The notes beneath the pieces are model-generated. The model saw nothing but the letters and a program-made list of their open reading frames with translations, had not been told where the DNA came from and did no database searches. A DNA stretch of 64,000 nucleotides from Aureimonas jatrophae (GTDB lineage: Bacteria > Pseudomonadota > Alphaproteobacteria > Rhizobiales > Rhizobiaceae). Below are positions 1 through 9,067 of this stretch, in pieces; positions within the stretch are counted from its first letter, which is position 1, and the number at the start of each line of letters is the position of its first letter. A program made the translations under genes and the position numbers. The stretch lies in assembly GCF_900104035.1 (NCBI RefSeq), contig NZ_FNIT01000002.1, positions 496,001-560,000 of the forward strand, written 5' to 3'.

Positions 1-1
1 C

Positions 2-580
2 GCCGCGCTTGTGGCGACGGGTCTCCTCGCGAGCGGCTGCACGACGACCTCGCAGGTCTCGACACGCTACTACGACATCTCCGGCTCCACCTCGCGCGAA
101 CTCGACCGCGAGCTTCGCCGCAAGGGACCCGACGGCGGCAAAGCCGTTGCGATGGCCGGGATCCGCATTCGGCCCGTGGATCTCAAGCCCAGCCGCGACG
201 GTGACGGTTGCCGTTTCCGGCGCGTACGGTTCGGGGTCAACGCCGCGATCACCTTGCCGCGGTGGCGCGAGGCGACATCGAGCGAGGATGCCGAGCTGCG
301 CCGTCAATGGAGCGGGTTCGCCGCCTATGCACGAGCTCACGAGGAAGCCCATGTCGAGATCGCCGAGGCCTACGCCCGGGCGATCGAGGCGTCGCTTCTC
401 GCGATCCCGCCCCAACCCTCCTGCGACCAGCTGGAGGCGATCGCCCTGCAACGCGTCCGACGGGCCGTAGGGCTTCACCGGCAAACGCAGCTTGCGTTCG
501 ACGCGCACGAACAACGGCGCTTCGCACGGCTGGCGGCGGCCGCGCGCGTTGCCAAGCCGACGCGCCGAACCGGCTCATAG
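2..580 (+). CDS. DUF922-family lipoprotein, 5' end cut by window edge
   Basis: The reading frame is open from the first base, so the true start lies left of the window; the GTG at 11 falls inside an apparent signal peptide. The visible N-terminus ends in a lipobox-like LASGC, so the product is probably an outer- or inner-membrane lipoprotein facing the periplasm. The mid-region motif HEEAH, followed by VEIA, matches the HExxH-type signature of DUF922, a family described as predicted secreted zinc-dependent proteases. The preceding tryptophan and arginine-rich stretch is also usual for the family. Protease activity is predicted for the family rather than shown. The next gene is convergent, about 90 bases away. 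Confidence 0.75.
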   Translation, partial: AALVATGLLASGCTTTSQVSTRYYDISGSTSRELDRELRRKGPDGGKAVAMAGIRIRPVDLKPSRDGDGCRFRRVRFGVNAAITLPRWREATSSEDAELRRQWSGFAAYARAHEEAHVEIAEAYARAIEASLLAIPPQPSCDQLEAIALQRVRRAVGLHRQTQLAFDAHEQRRFARLAAAARVAKPTRRTGS

Positions 581-669
581 CGCCCGCCATGCCGGAAGGG
601 CGTGAGCGCCGGCGCCGTCGCGATGTCGCCGGACAACAACCGCGCGGCACCGGCGGGCCGGCTCGCGCT

Positions 670-1434
670 TCAGCCTTCGCGGGCCTTGGTGGCCATCTCG
701 TTGAGCCGGGCGAGCGTCTCGTCGAAGCGCCCCTCGGCCTCGGCGAAGCGCTGGAAACCCACCCGCTCCACCAGGATCTCCTGCGGCGTCGGCTGCCGGG
801 CGAACAGCGTCATGACCTCGTCGATGAAGCTGTCGAGCGGCATGTAGCCGGCGCGGCTCTCCTGGCCGGGCGTCAGCGCGGTCTGGACGGCGGGCGGGGC
901 CAGTTCGATCACCTCGACGCGCCCCTTCAGGGCCTCGCGCATCGCGATCGTATAGGAATGGATGGCGGCCTTCGTCGCGTTGTAGGTGGGCGTCGCGACC
1001 AGCGGCACGAAGGCCAGGCCCGAGGTGACGTTGACGATGGCGGCATCGGGCTGCGTCACGAGATGGTCGATCAGCGCGTTCGTCAGCCGGATCGGCCCCA
1101 GGAGATTGGTGGTGACGGTCGCCTCCGCGTCGGCGAGGTCGCGCGAGCGGTCCAGGCTCTCGAAGCGCATGATGCCGGCATTGTTGACGAGAACGTTGAG
1201 GGACGGATGCTCGGCGAGCACGCGGCTGGCGAAGTCGGCGACGCCGTCGGCGCTCTCGATGTCCAGCTCCATCGCGTGAAGGCGCTCGCGCCCGGCACAG
1301 GCGCGCTCCAGCGCGTCCCGCCGCCGCCCCGCGACGATCACGGTGTTTCCCTGGTCATGGAAGCGCTGGGCCAGCGCCTCCCCGATGCCGGAGCCGCCGC
1401 CGGTGACGAGAAGGGTGTTTCCGGTCTGCTTCAT
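670..1434 (-). CDS. SDR-family oxidoreductase (DltE-like)
   Basis: A 254-residue short-chain dehydrogenase. It starts with a Rossmann TGGGSGIG nucleotide-binding loop near residues 9-16, followed by the NNAG motif and a YNATK active-site Y-x3-K, the order and spacing of classical SDRs. The start at 1434 is preferred over an upstream one because a clear AAGGAGCG Shine-Dalgarno lies just before it. The protein is cytosolic and should use NAD(P)H on an unknown carbonyl or alcohol. It is divergent from the HxlR regulator at 1542, which probably controls it. The DltE-like assignment is a subgroup impression and the substrate cannot be read from sequence. Confidence 0.85.
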   Translation of the reverse strand: MKQTGNTLLVTGGGSGIGEALAQRFHDQGNTVIVAGRRRDALERACAGRERLHAMELDIESADGVADFASRVLAEHPSLNVLVNNAGIMRFESLDRSRDLADAEATVTTNLLGPIRLTNALIDHLVTQPDAAIVNVTSGLAFVPLVATPTYNATKAAIHSYTIAMREALKGRVEVIELAPPAVQTALTPGQESRAGYMPLDSFIDEVMTLFARQPTPQEILVERVGFQRFAEAEGRFDETLARLNEMATKAREG

Positions 1435-1541
1435 GGATCGCTCCTTGTGGTTCGGTTCGATGCCCCTCAACTGGCGGATCGGGCGCTTGCCAGAAAGACG
1501 GCACCTGAAATATCCCTACGCACCCAAAGGAGAGCGTTGGC

Positions 1542-1970
1542 ATGTCCGGCCTTCCGTCTGACGATATGACCGCGCACCAGTTGCCGAGGGGCGCCGAGAC
1601 CACCCCGCCCACCGAGACGGATCCGAAGGTGGAGGCGCTCGTGAACGACCTGATCGGGCGCGTGGCCGACAAGTGGACCTTGATCGTCTTGGAGGTTCTG
1701 GCCGAGCATGGCGAGCTGCGGTTCACCCAGCTGTCCCGCCACGTCGGAGCGATCAGTCAGAAGATGCTGACGCAGACGCTGCGGCAGATGGAGCGCGACG
1801 GGATGGTGACGAGAACCGTCCATGCCGTTGTTCCGCCGCGCGTCGACTATCGTCTGACGGATCTGGGAGCGAGCCTGAGCGCGGCCTTCTGCGGCGTCTG
1901 GATCTGGGCGGAGGCGAACCTGCGCCGGGTCGAGGCGGCGCGCGACGCCTTCGACCGGGCCGCACGCTAG
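1542..1970 (+). CDS. HxlR-family winged-helix transcriptional regulator
   Basis: A 142-residue regulator with the HxlR signature: a VADKWTLIVLEVL helix, then GELRFTQLSR and a recognition region with KMLTQTLRQMERDGMV and a YRLTDLG wing. An AAAGGAGAG ribosome site precedes the ATG. HxlR proteins bind as dimers and often sense electrophiles or oxidants through cysteines; here only one cysteine, late in the protein, is seen. Divergent from the SDR gene, with about 107 bases between the starts, so it probably regulates that gene and itself from the shared intergenic region. The effector is unknown. Confidence 0.88.
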   Translation: MSGLPSDDMTAHQLPRGAETTPPTETDPKVEALVNDLIGRVADKWTLIVLEVLAEHGELRFTQLSRHVGAISQKMLTQTLRQMERDGMVTRTVHAVVPPRVDYRLTDLGASLSAAFCGVWIWAEANLRRVEAARDAFDRAAR

Positions 1971-1998
1971 CGGGTCGACGTCGCCGCCCCGCACGGCC

Positions 1999-2337
1999 TC
2001 AAATGGCCGGAAGCGGGCGTTGGTTGGCGGCGTCGAACGTCTCGACCTCGCCGGTCATGCGGGATTGCCAGCGAGCGAGAAAGGCGACGGTGCCCTCGGC
2101 GGCCAGATGAGCCGAGAGTGCCGCCTGGTCGCGCCAGCGCTCCATCACGAGCATGCGCCCTTCCGCTTCCCCGTCCGGCGCGAGGGCGAAGAACAGGCAG
2201 CCGTCACGGGCTCGCGTCTCCCGTGCGAAGGCAGCCATGTCGCCGAGAAAGGCCCGCGCATCCGCCGGCGCGACACGCAGGTATCCGATGACGATCAGTA
2301 TCGCGTCGTTCCCGGGGGCCTGCTTTCGATCTGTCAC
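1999..2337 (-). CDS. Antibiotic biosynthesis monooxygenase (ABM) domain protein
   Basis: A small protein of about 112 residues when started at the GTG at 2337. That start overlaps the stop of the upstream oxidoreductase by 4 nt (GTGA), so translation is probably coupled. The sequence has the ABM ferredoxin-like pattern: a strand IVIGYLRV, then [13 protein letters not shown] and [17 protein letters not shown]. Proteins of this kind include cofactor-free quinol monooxygenases (YgiN type), and pairing with a quinone-oxidoreductase-like MDR supports a role in quinone or electrophile handling. The chemistry is inferred from family and context. An open frame continues far upstream but is only a shadow of the next gene. 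Confidence 0.75.
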   Translation of the reverse strand: MTDRKQAPGNDAILIVIGYLRVAPADARAFLGDMAAFARETRARDGCLFFALAPDGEAEGRMLVMERWRDQAALSAHLAAEGTVAFLARWQSRMTGEVETFDAANQRPLPAI

Positions 2338-3350
2338 GCCGCAGCCAGAACGATCTTGCCCTGGATGCCGCCACGCTCGGCACGCTCGTGCGCGCGAGCT
2401 GCTTCGGCGAGCGGGAAGGCGCTGTCGATCACGATCCGGATGGTGCCGTCGTCGAGCAGCCGAGCGGCCTCGGCGAGTTGGCGACCGCTGGAGCGGACCT
2501 GCGTCGACGAGACGGTGACGCCCAGCCGCTTCGCCTCGTCCTGCGCGTCGAAGCCGAGCGGAAAGACGGGAAACAGAGCGCCGCCCCGCTTCAGCGTCTT
2601 CAGGAAGCGGGCCGCGCCCCGTCCGCCGACGGCGTCGAGCACGAGATCGACGTCGCGGACAACGTCTTCGGGTGGGGTCCGGCCGTAATCGATGAACGCC
2701 TCGGCACCGAGATCGCGCATGAGCGCCTCGTTCTTGGCCGAGGCGACCGCGATGACCCGCGCGCCCTGCCATCGGGCGAGCTGCACGGCGAGATGCCCGA
2801 CGCCCCCTCCCGCACCGTTGACGAGCACCGTACGGCCGGCGAGCGGTACGGGTGCGTGGGGATGGTCCTGAAACGGGTTCGGCGCGTCGTGACCGAGGTC
2901 GATCAAGAACTGCCAGGCGGTGAGAAGCGACATGGGCGCGGCTGCCGCCTCCAAGTGGCCGATGGCGGCGGGCTTGTGCGCCAGTTCCCTCGCCGGCACG
3001 CTGACATACTCGGCATAGGCCTGGCCGCCCCGCATCGCGGCTTCCGGGAAGCGGACCATGGCATAGACCGCGTCTCCCACCGCGACGTCGCTCACGCCCT
3101 CGCCAACATCCTCGACGATGCCCGAAACGTCGGAGCCGAGGATCAGGGGAAAGTCCGGGTGCGGCTGCCACTCCGGCGGCAGTGCGCGGTAGCCCTCGCG
3201 CAAGTACCAGTCGGGCGGATTGAGACCCGCCGCATGGACACGCACCAGAACCTCGCCGGCGGCCACGTTCGGCATCGGCGCATCTTCGTAGCGCAGCACC
3301 TCGGGGCCGCCGAACGCATGCAGGCGAACGGCTTTCATGATCCCGCTCAT
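2334..3350 (-). CDS. NADP-dependent quinone oxidoreductase-like MDR protein
   Basis: A 338-residue medium-chain dehydrogenase/reductase. The N-terminal GroES-like part begins [15 protein letters not shown], the pattern of quinone oxidoreductases. The Rossmann part has [20 protein letters not shown], and the C-terminus ends [15 protein letters not shown], a typical QOR/zinc-binding dehydrogenase tail. No set of four structural cysteines is present, so it is of the zinc-free type. Expected activity is NADPH reduction of quinones or other electrophilic carbonyls in the cytosol. GGAGCG precedes the ATG. It forms a coupled pair with the ABM gene and is divergent from the LysR gene at 3441, the likely regulator. 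Confidence 0.85.
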   Translation of the reverse strand: MSGIMKAVRLHAFGGPEVLRYEDAPMPNVAAGEVLVRVHAAGLNPPDWYLREGYRALPPEWQPHPDFPLILGSDVSGIVEDVGEGVSDVAVGDAVYAMVRFPEAAMRGGQAYAEYVSVPARELAHKPAAIGHLEAAAAPMSLLTAWQFLIDLGHDAPNPFQDHPHAPVPLAGRTVLVNGAGGGVGHLAVQLARWQGARVIAVASAKNEALMRDLGAEAFIDYGRTPPEDVVRDVDLVLDAVGGRGAARFLKTLKRGGALFPVFPLGFDAQDEAKRLGVTVSSTQVRSSGRQLAEAARLLDDGTIRIVIDSAFPLAEAARAHERAERGGIQGKIVLAAA

Positions 3351-3440
3351 GGATCGCTCCGTTTGGGAATGGATGACGAGCGCAAGCTAGCCCGGTGGTC
3401 GGCCCTTGATTATGGGGTTCGATGGCGGTTCACTTCTGCC

Positions 3441-4373
3441 ATGAAGGAACAAATTGCTCTCGAGCGTCTAGCGGGGCTCGCGGCCTTCGCCCGTGCGGGT
3501 TCACTGGGCAGCTTCACCGCCGCCGCCCATGCGCTCGCGATCTCGCCGTCCGCGGTCAGCAAGAGCATCGCGCGGCTGGAGGCCCATCTCGGCGTTCCGC
3601 TTTTCACGCGGACCACGCGTTCGCTGGTTCTGACACCGGAAGGGCGCGGCCTGCACGAGCGGGCGGTTCGATTGTTGCGGGAAGCCGAGGAGATCGAGCA
3701 GGCGGCGATGGCGGCGCGTGCCGAGCCGGCCGGATCCCTTCGGATCGCGGCGTCCCTGCCGGTCGGGCTGCATGTGATCGCGCCCGCGCTGCCCGCCTTC
3801 CGCCGCAGCCATCCGGCTGTCGAGATCGAGCTGCGGTTGAGCGACCGCATGGTCGACATCGTCGGGGAGGGGATCGATGTCGCGGTGCGCATCGGCGAAC
3901 TCGACGACACGAGACTGCTGTCGCGCAAGCTCGCGCCGCACCAGCTATGCTGCTTCGCCTCGCCCGGCTATCTCGCCGCGCGCGGAACGCCCCGGCACCC
4001 GGACGAGCTCGCCGGGCACGAGACGGTGACGCTGCGATACCAGAGTACCGGCCAGATCCTGAGATGGCCCTTCCGGATCGGGGACGCCGTGGTGGAGCGC
4101 ACGCCCAGCGGCGGCCTGTCGGTCGACGCCAGCGAGGCCCTGGTATCGGTGCTTGCCGCGGGAGGGGGCATCGGCATGGCCGCGACCTTCGTCACGGCTC
4201 CTTACGTCGCTCGTGGCGAACTCGTGCCGGTTCTGCCGCGCTTCGGGGTTCTGCGCGACAACATCACGGCGCTCTGGCCGGCAAGCCGCCGCACCAATCC
4301 GGCCGTGCGCGCATTTCTGGCGATGCTGCACGAACGGTTCCGGGAGCAGATGAGGGCGGCGGCGCAGGGTTGA
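3441..4373 (+). CDS. LysR-family transcriptional regulator
   Basis: A 310-residue LysR regulator. The N-terminal winged helix covers about residues 5-65: [20 protein letters not shown], then [19 protein letters not shown] and the [13 protein letters not shown] wing. A periplasmic-binding-protein-like effector domain follows ([18 protein letters not shown] and a later [15 protein letters not shown]). The domain features resemble the group often found next to oxidoreductases. The ATG at 3441 is chosen because the helix-turn-helix begins a few residues later; the open frame extends far upstream only through the antisense of the divergent gene. It likely controls the quinone oxidoreductase/ABM pair starting at 3350. 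Confidence 0.9.
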   Translation: MKEQIALERLAGLAAFARAGSLGSFTAAAHALAISPSAVSKSIARLEAHLGVPLFTRTTRSLVLTPEGRGLHERAVRLLREAEEIEQAAMAARAEPAGSLRIAASLPVGLHVIAPALPAFRRSHPAVEIELRLSDRMVDIVGEGIDVAVRIGELDDTRLLSRKLAPHQLCCFASPGYLAARGTPRHPDELAGHETVTLRYQSTGQILRWPFRIGDAVVERTPSGGLSVDASEALVSVLAAGGGIGMAATFVTAPYVARGELVPVLPRFGVLRDNITALWPASRRTNPAVRAFLAMLHERFREQMRAAAQG

Positions 4374-4390
4374 GCGCCGCGCCTATGGGG

Positions 4391-5098
4391 TCAGGCGCCG
4401 AAGGCGCCGTCGATCGTGTGCATCGCGCCGGTCACGAAGCCGGCCTCGGGACCGGCGAGCCAGGCCACCATGCCCGCCACCTCCTCGGGACGACCGTGGC
4501 GCTTGATCGCCATGAAGCTGTGCATGAGGTCGCGCATCGGGCCGTCGGCCGGATTGGCGTCGGTGTCGATCGGTCCGGGTTGCACGACGTTGACGGTGAT
4601 GCCGCGCGGTCCGAAGTCCCGCGCAAGGCCTCGTGCCAGACCCTGAAGGGCGGACTTGCTGAGCGCGTAGGAGGCCATGCCGGATACTGGCATGCGGTCG
4701 CCGTTGACGGATCCGATCACGATGATTCGGCCGCCCTCCGGCATGCGCCGGGCCGCCTCGACCGAGGCGTGGTAGGGAGCGTGAACGTTGACGCGGAACA
4801 GCCGGTCGATCTCGTCGGGATCCTGGTCCAGCGCGTCGCCGAAGATGGCGAACCCCGAGTTGACCACGAGGACGTCGAGCGGCCCGCTGTCGCGGACGGT
4901 CGCGATCACGGCATCCCGGTCGGCGCTGTCGGTGTGAACCGCCCGGCTGCCGGTCTCGCTCGCCAGCCGCTCCGCCGCCTCGCGCGAGCCGGCATAGGTG
5001 AAGGTGACGGCGGCGCCGTCCTTTGCAAAACGCCGAACGATCGCGGCGCCGATGCCACGGCTGCCGCCGAGCACGAGTACGGATTGACCGTGGAACAT
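4391..5098 (-). CDS. bdcA: BdcA-type SDR (biofilm dispersal / cyclic-di-GMP-associated oxidoreductase)
   Basis: A 235-residue SDR that closely matches my memory of Escherichia coli BdcA (YjgI) along its whole length: the VLGGSRGIGAAIVRRF cofactor loop, the SADRDAVI stretch, NVHAPYHASVEAARRMPEGG, IGSVNGDRMPVSGMASYA with Y-x3-K, and GPIDTDANPADGPMRDL. BdcA is reported to increase biofilm dispersal, attributed to cyclic-di-GMP binding, and may also act as an NADPH-dependent reductase. GGAGGGATCC lies upstream of the ATG. The divergent neighbour matches BdcR, so the two-gene arrangement of enteric bacteria is kept here, which strengthens the assignment. Confidence 0.88.
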   Translation of the reverse strand: MFHGQSVLVLGGSRGIGAAIVRRFAKDGAAVTFTYAGSREAAERLASETGSRAVHTDSADRDAVIATVRDSGPLDVLVVNSGFAIFGDALDQDPDEIDRLFRVNVHAPYHASVEAARRMPEGGRIIVIGSVNGDRMPVSGMASYALSKSALQGLARGLARDFGPRGITVNVVQPGPIDTDANPADGPMRDLMHSFMAIKRHGRPEEVAGMVAWLAGPEAGFVTGAMHTIDGAFGA

Positions 5099-5121
5099 GG
5101 ACCGGATCCCTCCTGGTGTTT

Positions 5122-5150
5122 AAATTAATGGTCGCTACATAATGGGCGAC
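5122..5150. promoter_or_regulatory. Candidate BdcR operator/promoter region
   Basis: The 77-base gap between bdcA and bdcR is strikingly AT-rich for this genome. It contains an inverted repeat GTCGC (5131-5135), ten bases, GCGAC (5146-5150), next to a TTAAATTAAT run. The spacing suits a TetR-family dimer, and the position between divergent starts suits repression of both genes. The role is inferred from symmetry and location only. Confidence 0.45.
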
Positions 5151-5175
5151 GAGAGCAGCGGTCAATGTTTTTGTA

Positions 5176-5769
5176 ATGTCGACTATAAAAAAGGATAGAA
5201 CGCGAGGTCGGCCTCGCCGCTTCGAGCCCGATGCGGCGGTGGAGATGGCGCGGAAGCTCTTCCACGAACGCGGTTTCGACGCCGTGGGCGTCGCGGACGT
5301 GACCGAGGCGCTGGGCATCAGGCCGCCGAGTTTCTACGCCGCCTTCGGCAGCAAGTTCGGCCTCTACGAGCGGGTTCTGGAGCGTTACGCCGCCGACGGA
5401 GCCGTTCCCTTCGCGCGGCTTCTGCGGCGCGACCGCCCCGTTGCCGAAGGCCTGGAGGCCGTGCTGGAGGAGGCGGCGCGCCGCTATGCCGCCGATCGAG
5501 ATGCGACCGGATGCCTGGTGGTGGAAGGCATGCGCTGCCGCGACGCCCAGGCCCGCGAGGCGGCCTGCGCTTATAATATCGAGGCCGAAGCAGCGATCCG
5601 GGCCTTCGTGGCCGTCCGTCATCCGGAGGCGGCGGACCGGATCACCGATTTCGTCGCAACCACGATGTTCGGCCTGTCCGCGAAGGCCCGCAACGGTCAC
5701 GGACTCGACCAGCTTCTGGCGACCGCCCGTCTGGCAGGCGCTGCGGTCCGGCAAGCCCTCGCGGAGTAA
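5176..5769 (+). CDS. bdcR: TetR-family repressor of bdcA (BdcR)
   Basis: A 197-residue TetR regulator that matches my memory of E. coli BdcR (YjgJ): RGRPRRFEPDAAVEMARKLF, HERGFDAVGVADVT, PPSFYAAFGSKFGLYERVL, and in the ligand domain a conserved EEAARRYA and VTDF/ITDF-like segment followed by GLSAKARNGH. The first about 60 residues form the DNA-binding three-helix unit; the rest should bind ligand and dimerise. No good Shine-Dalgarno precedes the ATG at 5176, so the message may be weakly translated or leaderless. Divergent from bdcA, which it presumably represses through the intervening AT-rich site. Confidence 0.87.
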   Translation: MSTIKKDRTRGRPRRFEPDAAVEMARKLFHERGFDAVGVADVTEALGIRPPSFYAAFGSKFGLYERVLERYAADGAVPFARLLRRDRPVAEGLEAVLEEAARRYAADRDATGCLVVEGMRCRDAQAREAACAYNIEAEAAIRAFVAVRHPEAADRITDFVATTMFGLSAKARNGHGLDQLLATARLAGAAVRQALAE

Positions 5770-6396
5770 CGGCGGGCGAGGGCCTGTCTTGCCGCGGGCC
5801 TGAGGGGCTCGAGGCGCGATCGCGCGTCGCTCGATATCAAACTCGTTCAGACCCGGAGAGTTTGGTCATGGCGGGTTGGCTCGCCCGAACTCATCGACGG
5901 AACACCGCGCAAGCGCCACGCGCGGCTAAATCAGGACCAGGAGCGAGCATACCTCCCGCACTCAAACATCGGGTAAGCGTGGGCTTGTGTCATTTGCAGG
6001 CTTGGTCGCGATCTGGCTCATCAGGAGGGGACTACTCGGCCGTGACCCGTCGACCGTGAACTCCTGCCAGCGACGATGCGAAGCGTTGGCTTGCGACGCC
6101 TCGGTCTCCGAGACAGCATGCGTGATGTCGGGCAGGTGGCAGACCCCTGACTCATCGCGGTTTGATGGGCGATGCGCTTCCGAACCCTCGCGTCGGTGTC
6201 TGACACATACCGTCTATCAGCACGTCAGGCCCGCATGCTGCTGGGCATGCAAAGCCACACCCGACACCGAACGGCAGGAATTCGCTGAGGAGCACCGCGG
6301 ACAAGCCGTTCGCGAGAAAATGGATATCGTGAAGGGGTGCCCGGTGGAAAGGCGACGCGTTCACTCTTTGGCTCGTGATCAAATAGGGGACACGGC
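5770..6396. other. Gene-free, less GC-rich stretch of about 630 bases
   Basis: No frame on either strand here has a credible start, ribosome site and protein-like composition. The DNA is visibly less GC-rich than its surroundings and is rich in mixed words such as ATCAAACTCG and GACACATACC. Several short open frames cross it but give arginine/serine-rich translations without recognisable domains. I see no tRNA cloverleaf, no terminal inverted repeats and no tandem repeats. It could be a decayed gene, a regulatory RNA, or a long leader for the SH3-protein remnant that follows at 6397. Confidence 0.5.
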
Positions 6397-6971
6397 ATGC
6401 GTCGGGGGTGGGGCAGTGTTGTGGTGACGGCGCTGGGGTTGGGCGCGTCGCCCGCGCTGGCTCAAAGCGAGTCCGATTTCGTGGCCGCCTTTAACGGAGC
6501 ATGGCAGACCCTCGATCCCGCGCTGCCGGACGAGGCGCCTGTCGCATCGAGTTGCGCGCGACGACCGCCGCGGCCGGAGGCAAGACCGTCGTCTTCGAGC
6601 GGCTGGCGTCCAGGGCGGCAGCTGCACCGACCCAGACCGCCACGGACGCGTCTTGCGTCTACTACGGATATACGGCGTCCTGCGCCCGATCCGAGGATCG
6701 GCAGGTTCCGGTCGCGACGGGCGTCGACGAGACGGCCCGCGTCGCGGTTCTGGTCGATCTGAACGCCCGCGAGGAGGCGCGTCCCGACGCTTCGGTGCTG
6801 GCGACCATCCCGGCCGGGACCTGCGTGGTGGTCGACGAATGCACCACCGCATCCGACGGGAACTGGTGCCGGGCCAAGGTGTCCAGCTTCACGGGATGGA
6901 TCCGGCAGCAGGCCGTTCGCGCCAACCGGTGGCCGGTCCTGACCTTCGCGCCCCGCTGCACCGCCCGGTAG
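6397..6971 (+). pseudogene. Secreted SH3-domain protein interrupted by a frameshift
   Basis: The gene starts with an ATG at 6397 behind GGGGA and encodes a signal peptide ending in ASPALAQ, then a short mature part up to about LDPALPDEA (base 6537). After that the frame becomes arginine/proline-rich nonsense. The protein-like sequence resumes one frame back (ACRIELRATTAAAGGKTVVF) and continues to a stop at 6971, including a bacterial SH3 repeat (VLVDLNAREEARPDASVLAT, then GTCVVVDECT and WCRAKVSSFTGWI). One missing base near 6535 would restore a single protein of about 190 residues. It could be a true mutation, a sequencing error or, less likely, a programmed shift; no slippery heptamer is evident. 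Confidence 0.7.
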
Positions 6972-7021
6972 TCTGGTGTCTTCCCGGAGGCGTTGGGGCC
7001 GGGCGACGCCGCCCGACACCC

Positions 7022-9043
7022 TCAAGCAATGGGCTGCGGATCGGGCGACGAGACGTAGAGCGCGGTGCTGGGAGCGCTGGTGAGAACGCGGTAGCGCTCG
7101 AACTGTGCGAGCACGTCGGCGATCAGGTCCTCGCGCGAGAAGCCGGCCACGTCGTAGCCGCGAGAGCCATCCGAGAAGACCGTGCGCGCCGCCCAGACAT
7201 GCTCGCGGCGTGCGTCCGGACGCGAGGCGTCGGTTGCGGAGAACACCATGGCGGGGTGGCTGACCGGTGCGATGCCGTAGACGAAGTTGCGTGTTCCCTC
7301 CGCCCGCACCGTCAGCGTCGCCGACCCGTCGTCGGCTGTCTCGACGCCGCAGGAAAGCCCGCCTTGCGAGAGCTCGCGCTCGACCTCGCGCAGGGCCGGG
7401 AGCGCCGTGCGCTTGATGAACCCCGCGATGTCGCGCTCGCTGGGCTGGTGAAGGATGCCCGCGAGCCGCGTCTGCCAGTTCGCGGAGCGCACCGCGATGG
7501 CGGGCTGCGCGTAGCGGTGCTCGTCGCGCCGGGCGACGTCCGCCCGCATGCCCTTCAGGAGACCGAACACCAGGAGAAGGAGCACGATCGTGAACGGCAG
7601 GGCGCTGATCAGCGTCATGGTCTGGAGCGCGGTCAGGCCGCCGGCCAGAAGCAGGGCGGCGGCGACGGCACCCTCGAGGGCGCACCAGTAGATCCGCTGC
7701 CAGATCGGCGTGTCGGTGGAGCCGCCCGCGGCGATCGTGTCCACCACCATCGAGCCGGAGTCGGCCGAGGTGACGAAGAAGATCGCGACAAGCAGAACGC
7801 CGAGGGTCGAGGTGATCGCCGAGAGCGGAAGGTATTCGAAGAACTGGAACAGGGCGATCGAGATGTCGGACCCAACCGTGCGCGAGATCGCGCCCGCGGC
7901 CACGCCCATGTCGAGCGAGATCGCGGTGTTGCCGAACACCGTCATCCAGAAGAACGTGAAGGCCGACGGCACGAACAGGACGCCGACCACGAACTCCCGG
8001 ACGGTCCGCCCGCGCGAGATGCGAGCGATGAACATGCCGACGAAGGGCGACCACGAGATCCACCACGCCCAGTAGAACAGCGTCCAGTTGCTGACCCAGT
8101 CGCGAGGCTCGTAGGCATAGAGCTTGAAGGTGCGCTCGACGAAGCCGCTGAGATAGGTGCCGACGTTCTGCACGAAGGCCCGAAAGATGAACTCCGTCGG
8201 CCCCACGACGAGGACGAACAGCATCAAGGCGATCGCGATCAGGAGGTTGCCCTCCGACAGGCGACGGATGCCGACATCGAGGCCCGACACGACGGACAAG
8301 GTCGCGAGCACCGTCACGACGGCGATCAGCCCGACCTGAACGAGAGCGGTCTGCGGCACGTCCAGGAGGTAGTTCAATCCGGCGTTGATCTGGAGGACGC
8401 CGAGGCCGAGCGACGTCGCGATGCCGAACATCGTCCCGCAGATCGCGAAGATATCGACGGCGTCGCCGATCGGTCCGCGGATGCGGTCCCGGATCAATGG
8501 GTAGAGGCCGGCGCGAATCGTGAGCGGCAGGTTGTAGCGAAACGAGAAGTAGGCGAGCGACAGGCCGACCACCGCGTAGATCGACCAGGCGTGGATGCCC
8601 CAGTGAAAGAAGACGATCGACATCGCCTGCCGGGCCGCGTCGAAGCTTCCGGGCGCCGCCTCCGGGGGAACGGAGTAGTGCAGGATCGGCTCGGCCACGG
8701 CGTAGAACATGAGCCCGATGCCCATGCCCGCCGCAAACAGCATCGCCAGCCAGGACAGGTAGCGGTAGTCCGGCTCGGCGTCGTCGGGTCCGAGCTTCAG
8801 GTTGCCGTAGCGGCTGACCGCCAGAAACAGGACCGCGAACACGAAGATGCCGACCGCAAGCAGGTAGAGCCAGCCGAAGGTCTCGAGCACGAAGCCCTGC
8901 GCGGACGAGAAGATGCGCGTCGCATCCTGCGGCAGGAGGGCGCCGAAGAGGGCCAGCCCGACGATGGTCGCGCTGGAGATCAGGAAGACGGGCTTGTTCA
9001 GTGTTGAGGTGGTCAAGCTTGGACTTTCGGTCTCGGGCATCAT
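7022..9043 (-). CDS. betT: BCCT-family choline/glycine betaine transporter (BetT-like)
   Basis: A 673-residue member of the betaine/carnitine/choline transporter family with twelve expected membrane segments. Family hallmarks include [18 protein letters not shown] early on and, near the middle, [20 protein letters not shown], the aromatic substrate-binding helix. The length and a hydrophilic C-terminal tail of about 150 residues fit BetT-type proteins, in which the tail senses osmotic state. It should import choline or betaine with H+ or Na+. It is the last gene of a probable operon with a DUF2254 protein and an MscS channel (gap about 24 bases). Two adjacent ATGs (9043 and 9040) are possible starts. 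Confidence 0.9.
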   Translation of the reverse strand: MMPETESPSLTTSTLNKPVFLISSATIVGLALFGALLPQDATRIFSSAQGFVLETFGWLYLLAVGIFVFAVLFLAVSRYGNLKLGPDDAEPDYRYLSWLAMLFAAGMGIGLMFYAVAEPILHYSVPPEAAPGSFDAARQAMSIVFFHWGIHAWSIYAVVGLSLAYFSFRYNLPLTIRAGLYPLIRDRIRGPIGDAVDIFAICGTMFGIATSLGLGVLQINAGLNYLLDVPQTALVQVGLIAVVTVLATLSVVSGLDVGIRRLSEGNLLIAIALMLFVLVVGPTEFIFRAFVQNVGTYLSGFVERTFKLYAYEPRDWVSNWTLFYWAWWISWSPFVGMFIARISRGRTVREFVVGVLFVPSAFTFFWMTVFGNTAISLDMGVAAGAISRTVGSDISIALFQFFEYLPLSAITSTLGVLLVAIFFVTSADSGSMVVDTIAAGGSTDTPIWQRIYWCALEGAVAAALLLAGGLTALQTMTLISALPFTIVLLLLVFGLLKGMRADVARRDEHRYAQPAIAVRSANWQTRLAGILHQPSERDIAGFIKRTALPALREVERELSQGGLSCGVETADDGSATLTVRAEGTRNFVYGIAPVSHPAMVFSATDASRPDARREHVWAARTVFSDGSRGYDVAGFSREDLIADVLAQFERYRVLTSAPSTALYVSSPDPQPIA

Positions 9044-9067
9044 GAAAGGTTTGCAGCGGCCGAGGCG

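Noticed and set aside
3422-5128. A long plus-strand open frame over the LysR and bdcA genes
   Set aside because: Composition is Arg/Ala-rich without motifs and it overlaps two well-supported genes in other frames.
5862-6427. Short open frames of 65-146 residues in the 5.8-6.4 kb gap
   Set aside because: No ribosome sites, no domain pattern and poor composition; they probably are not genes.
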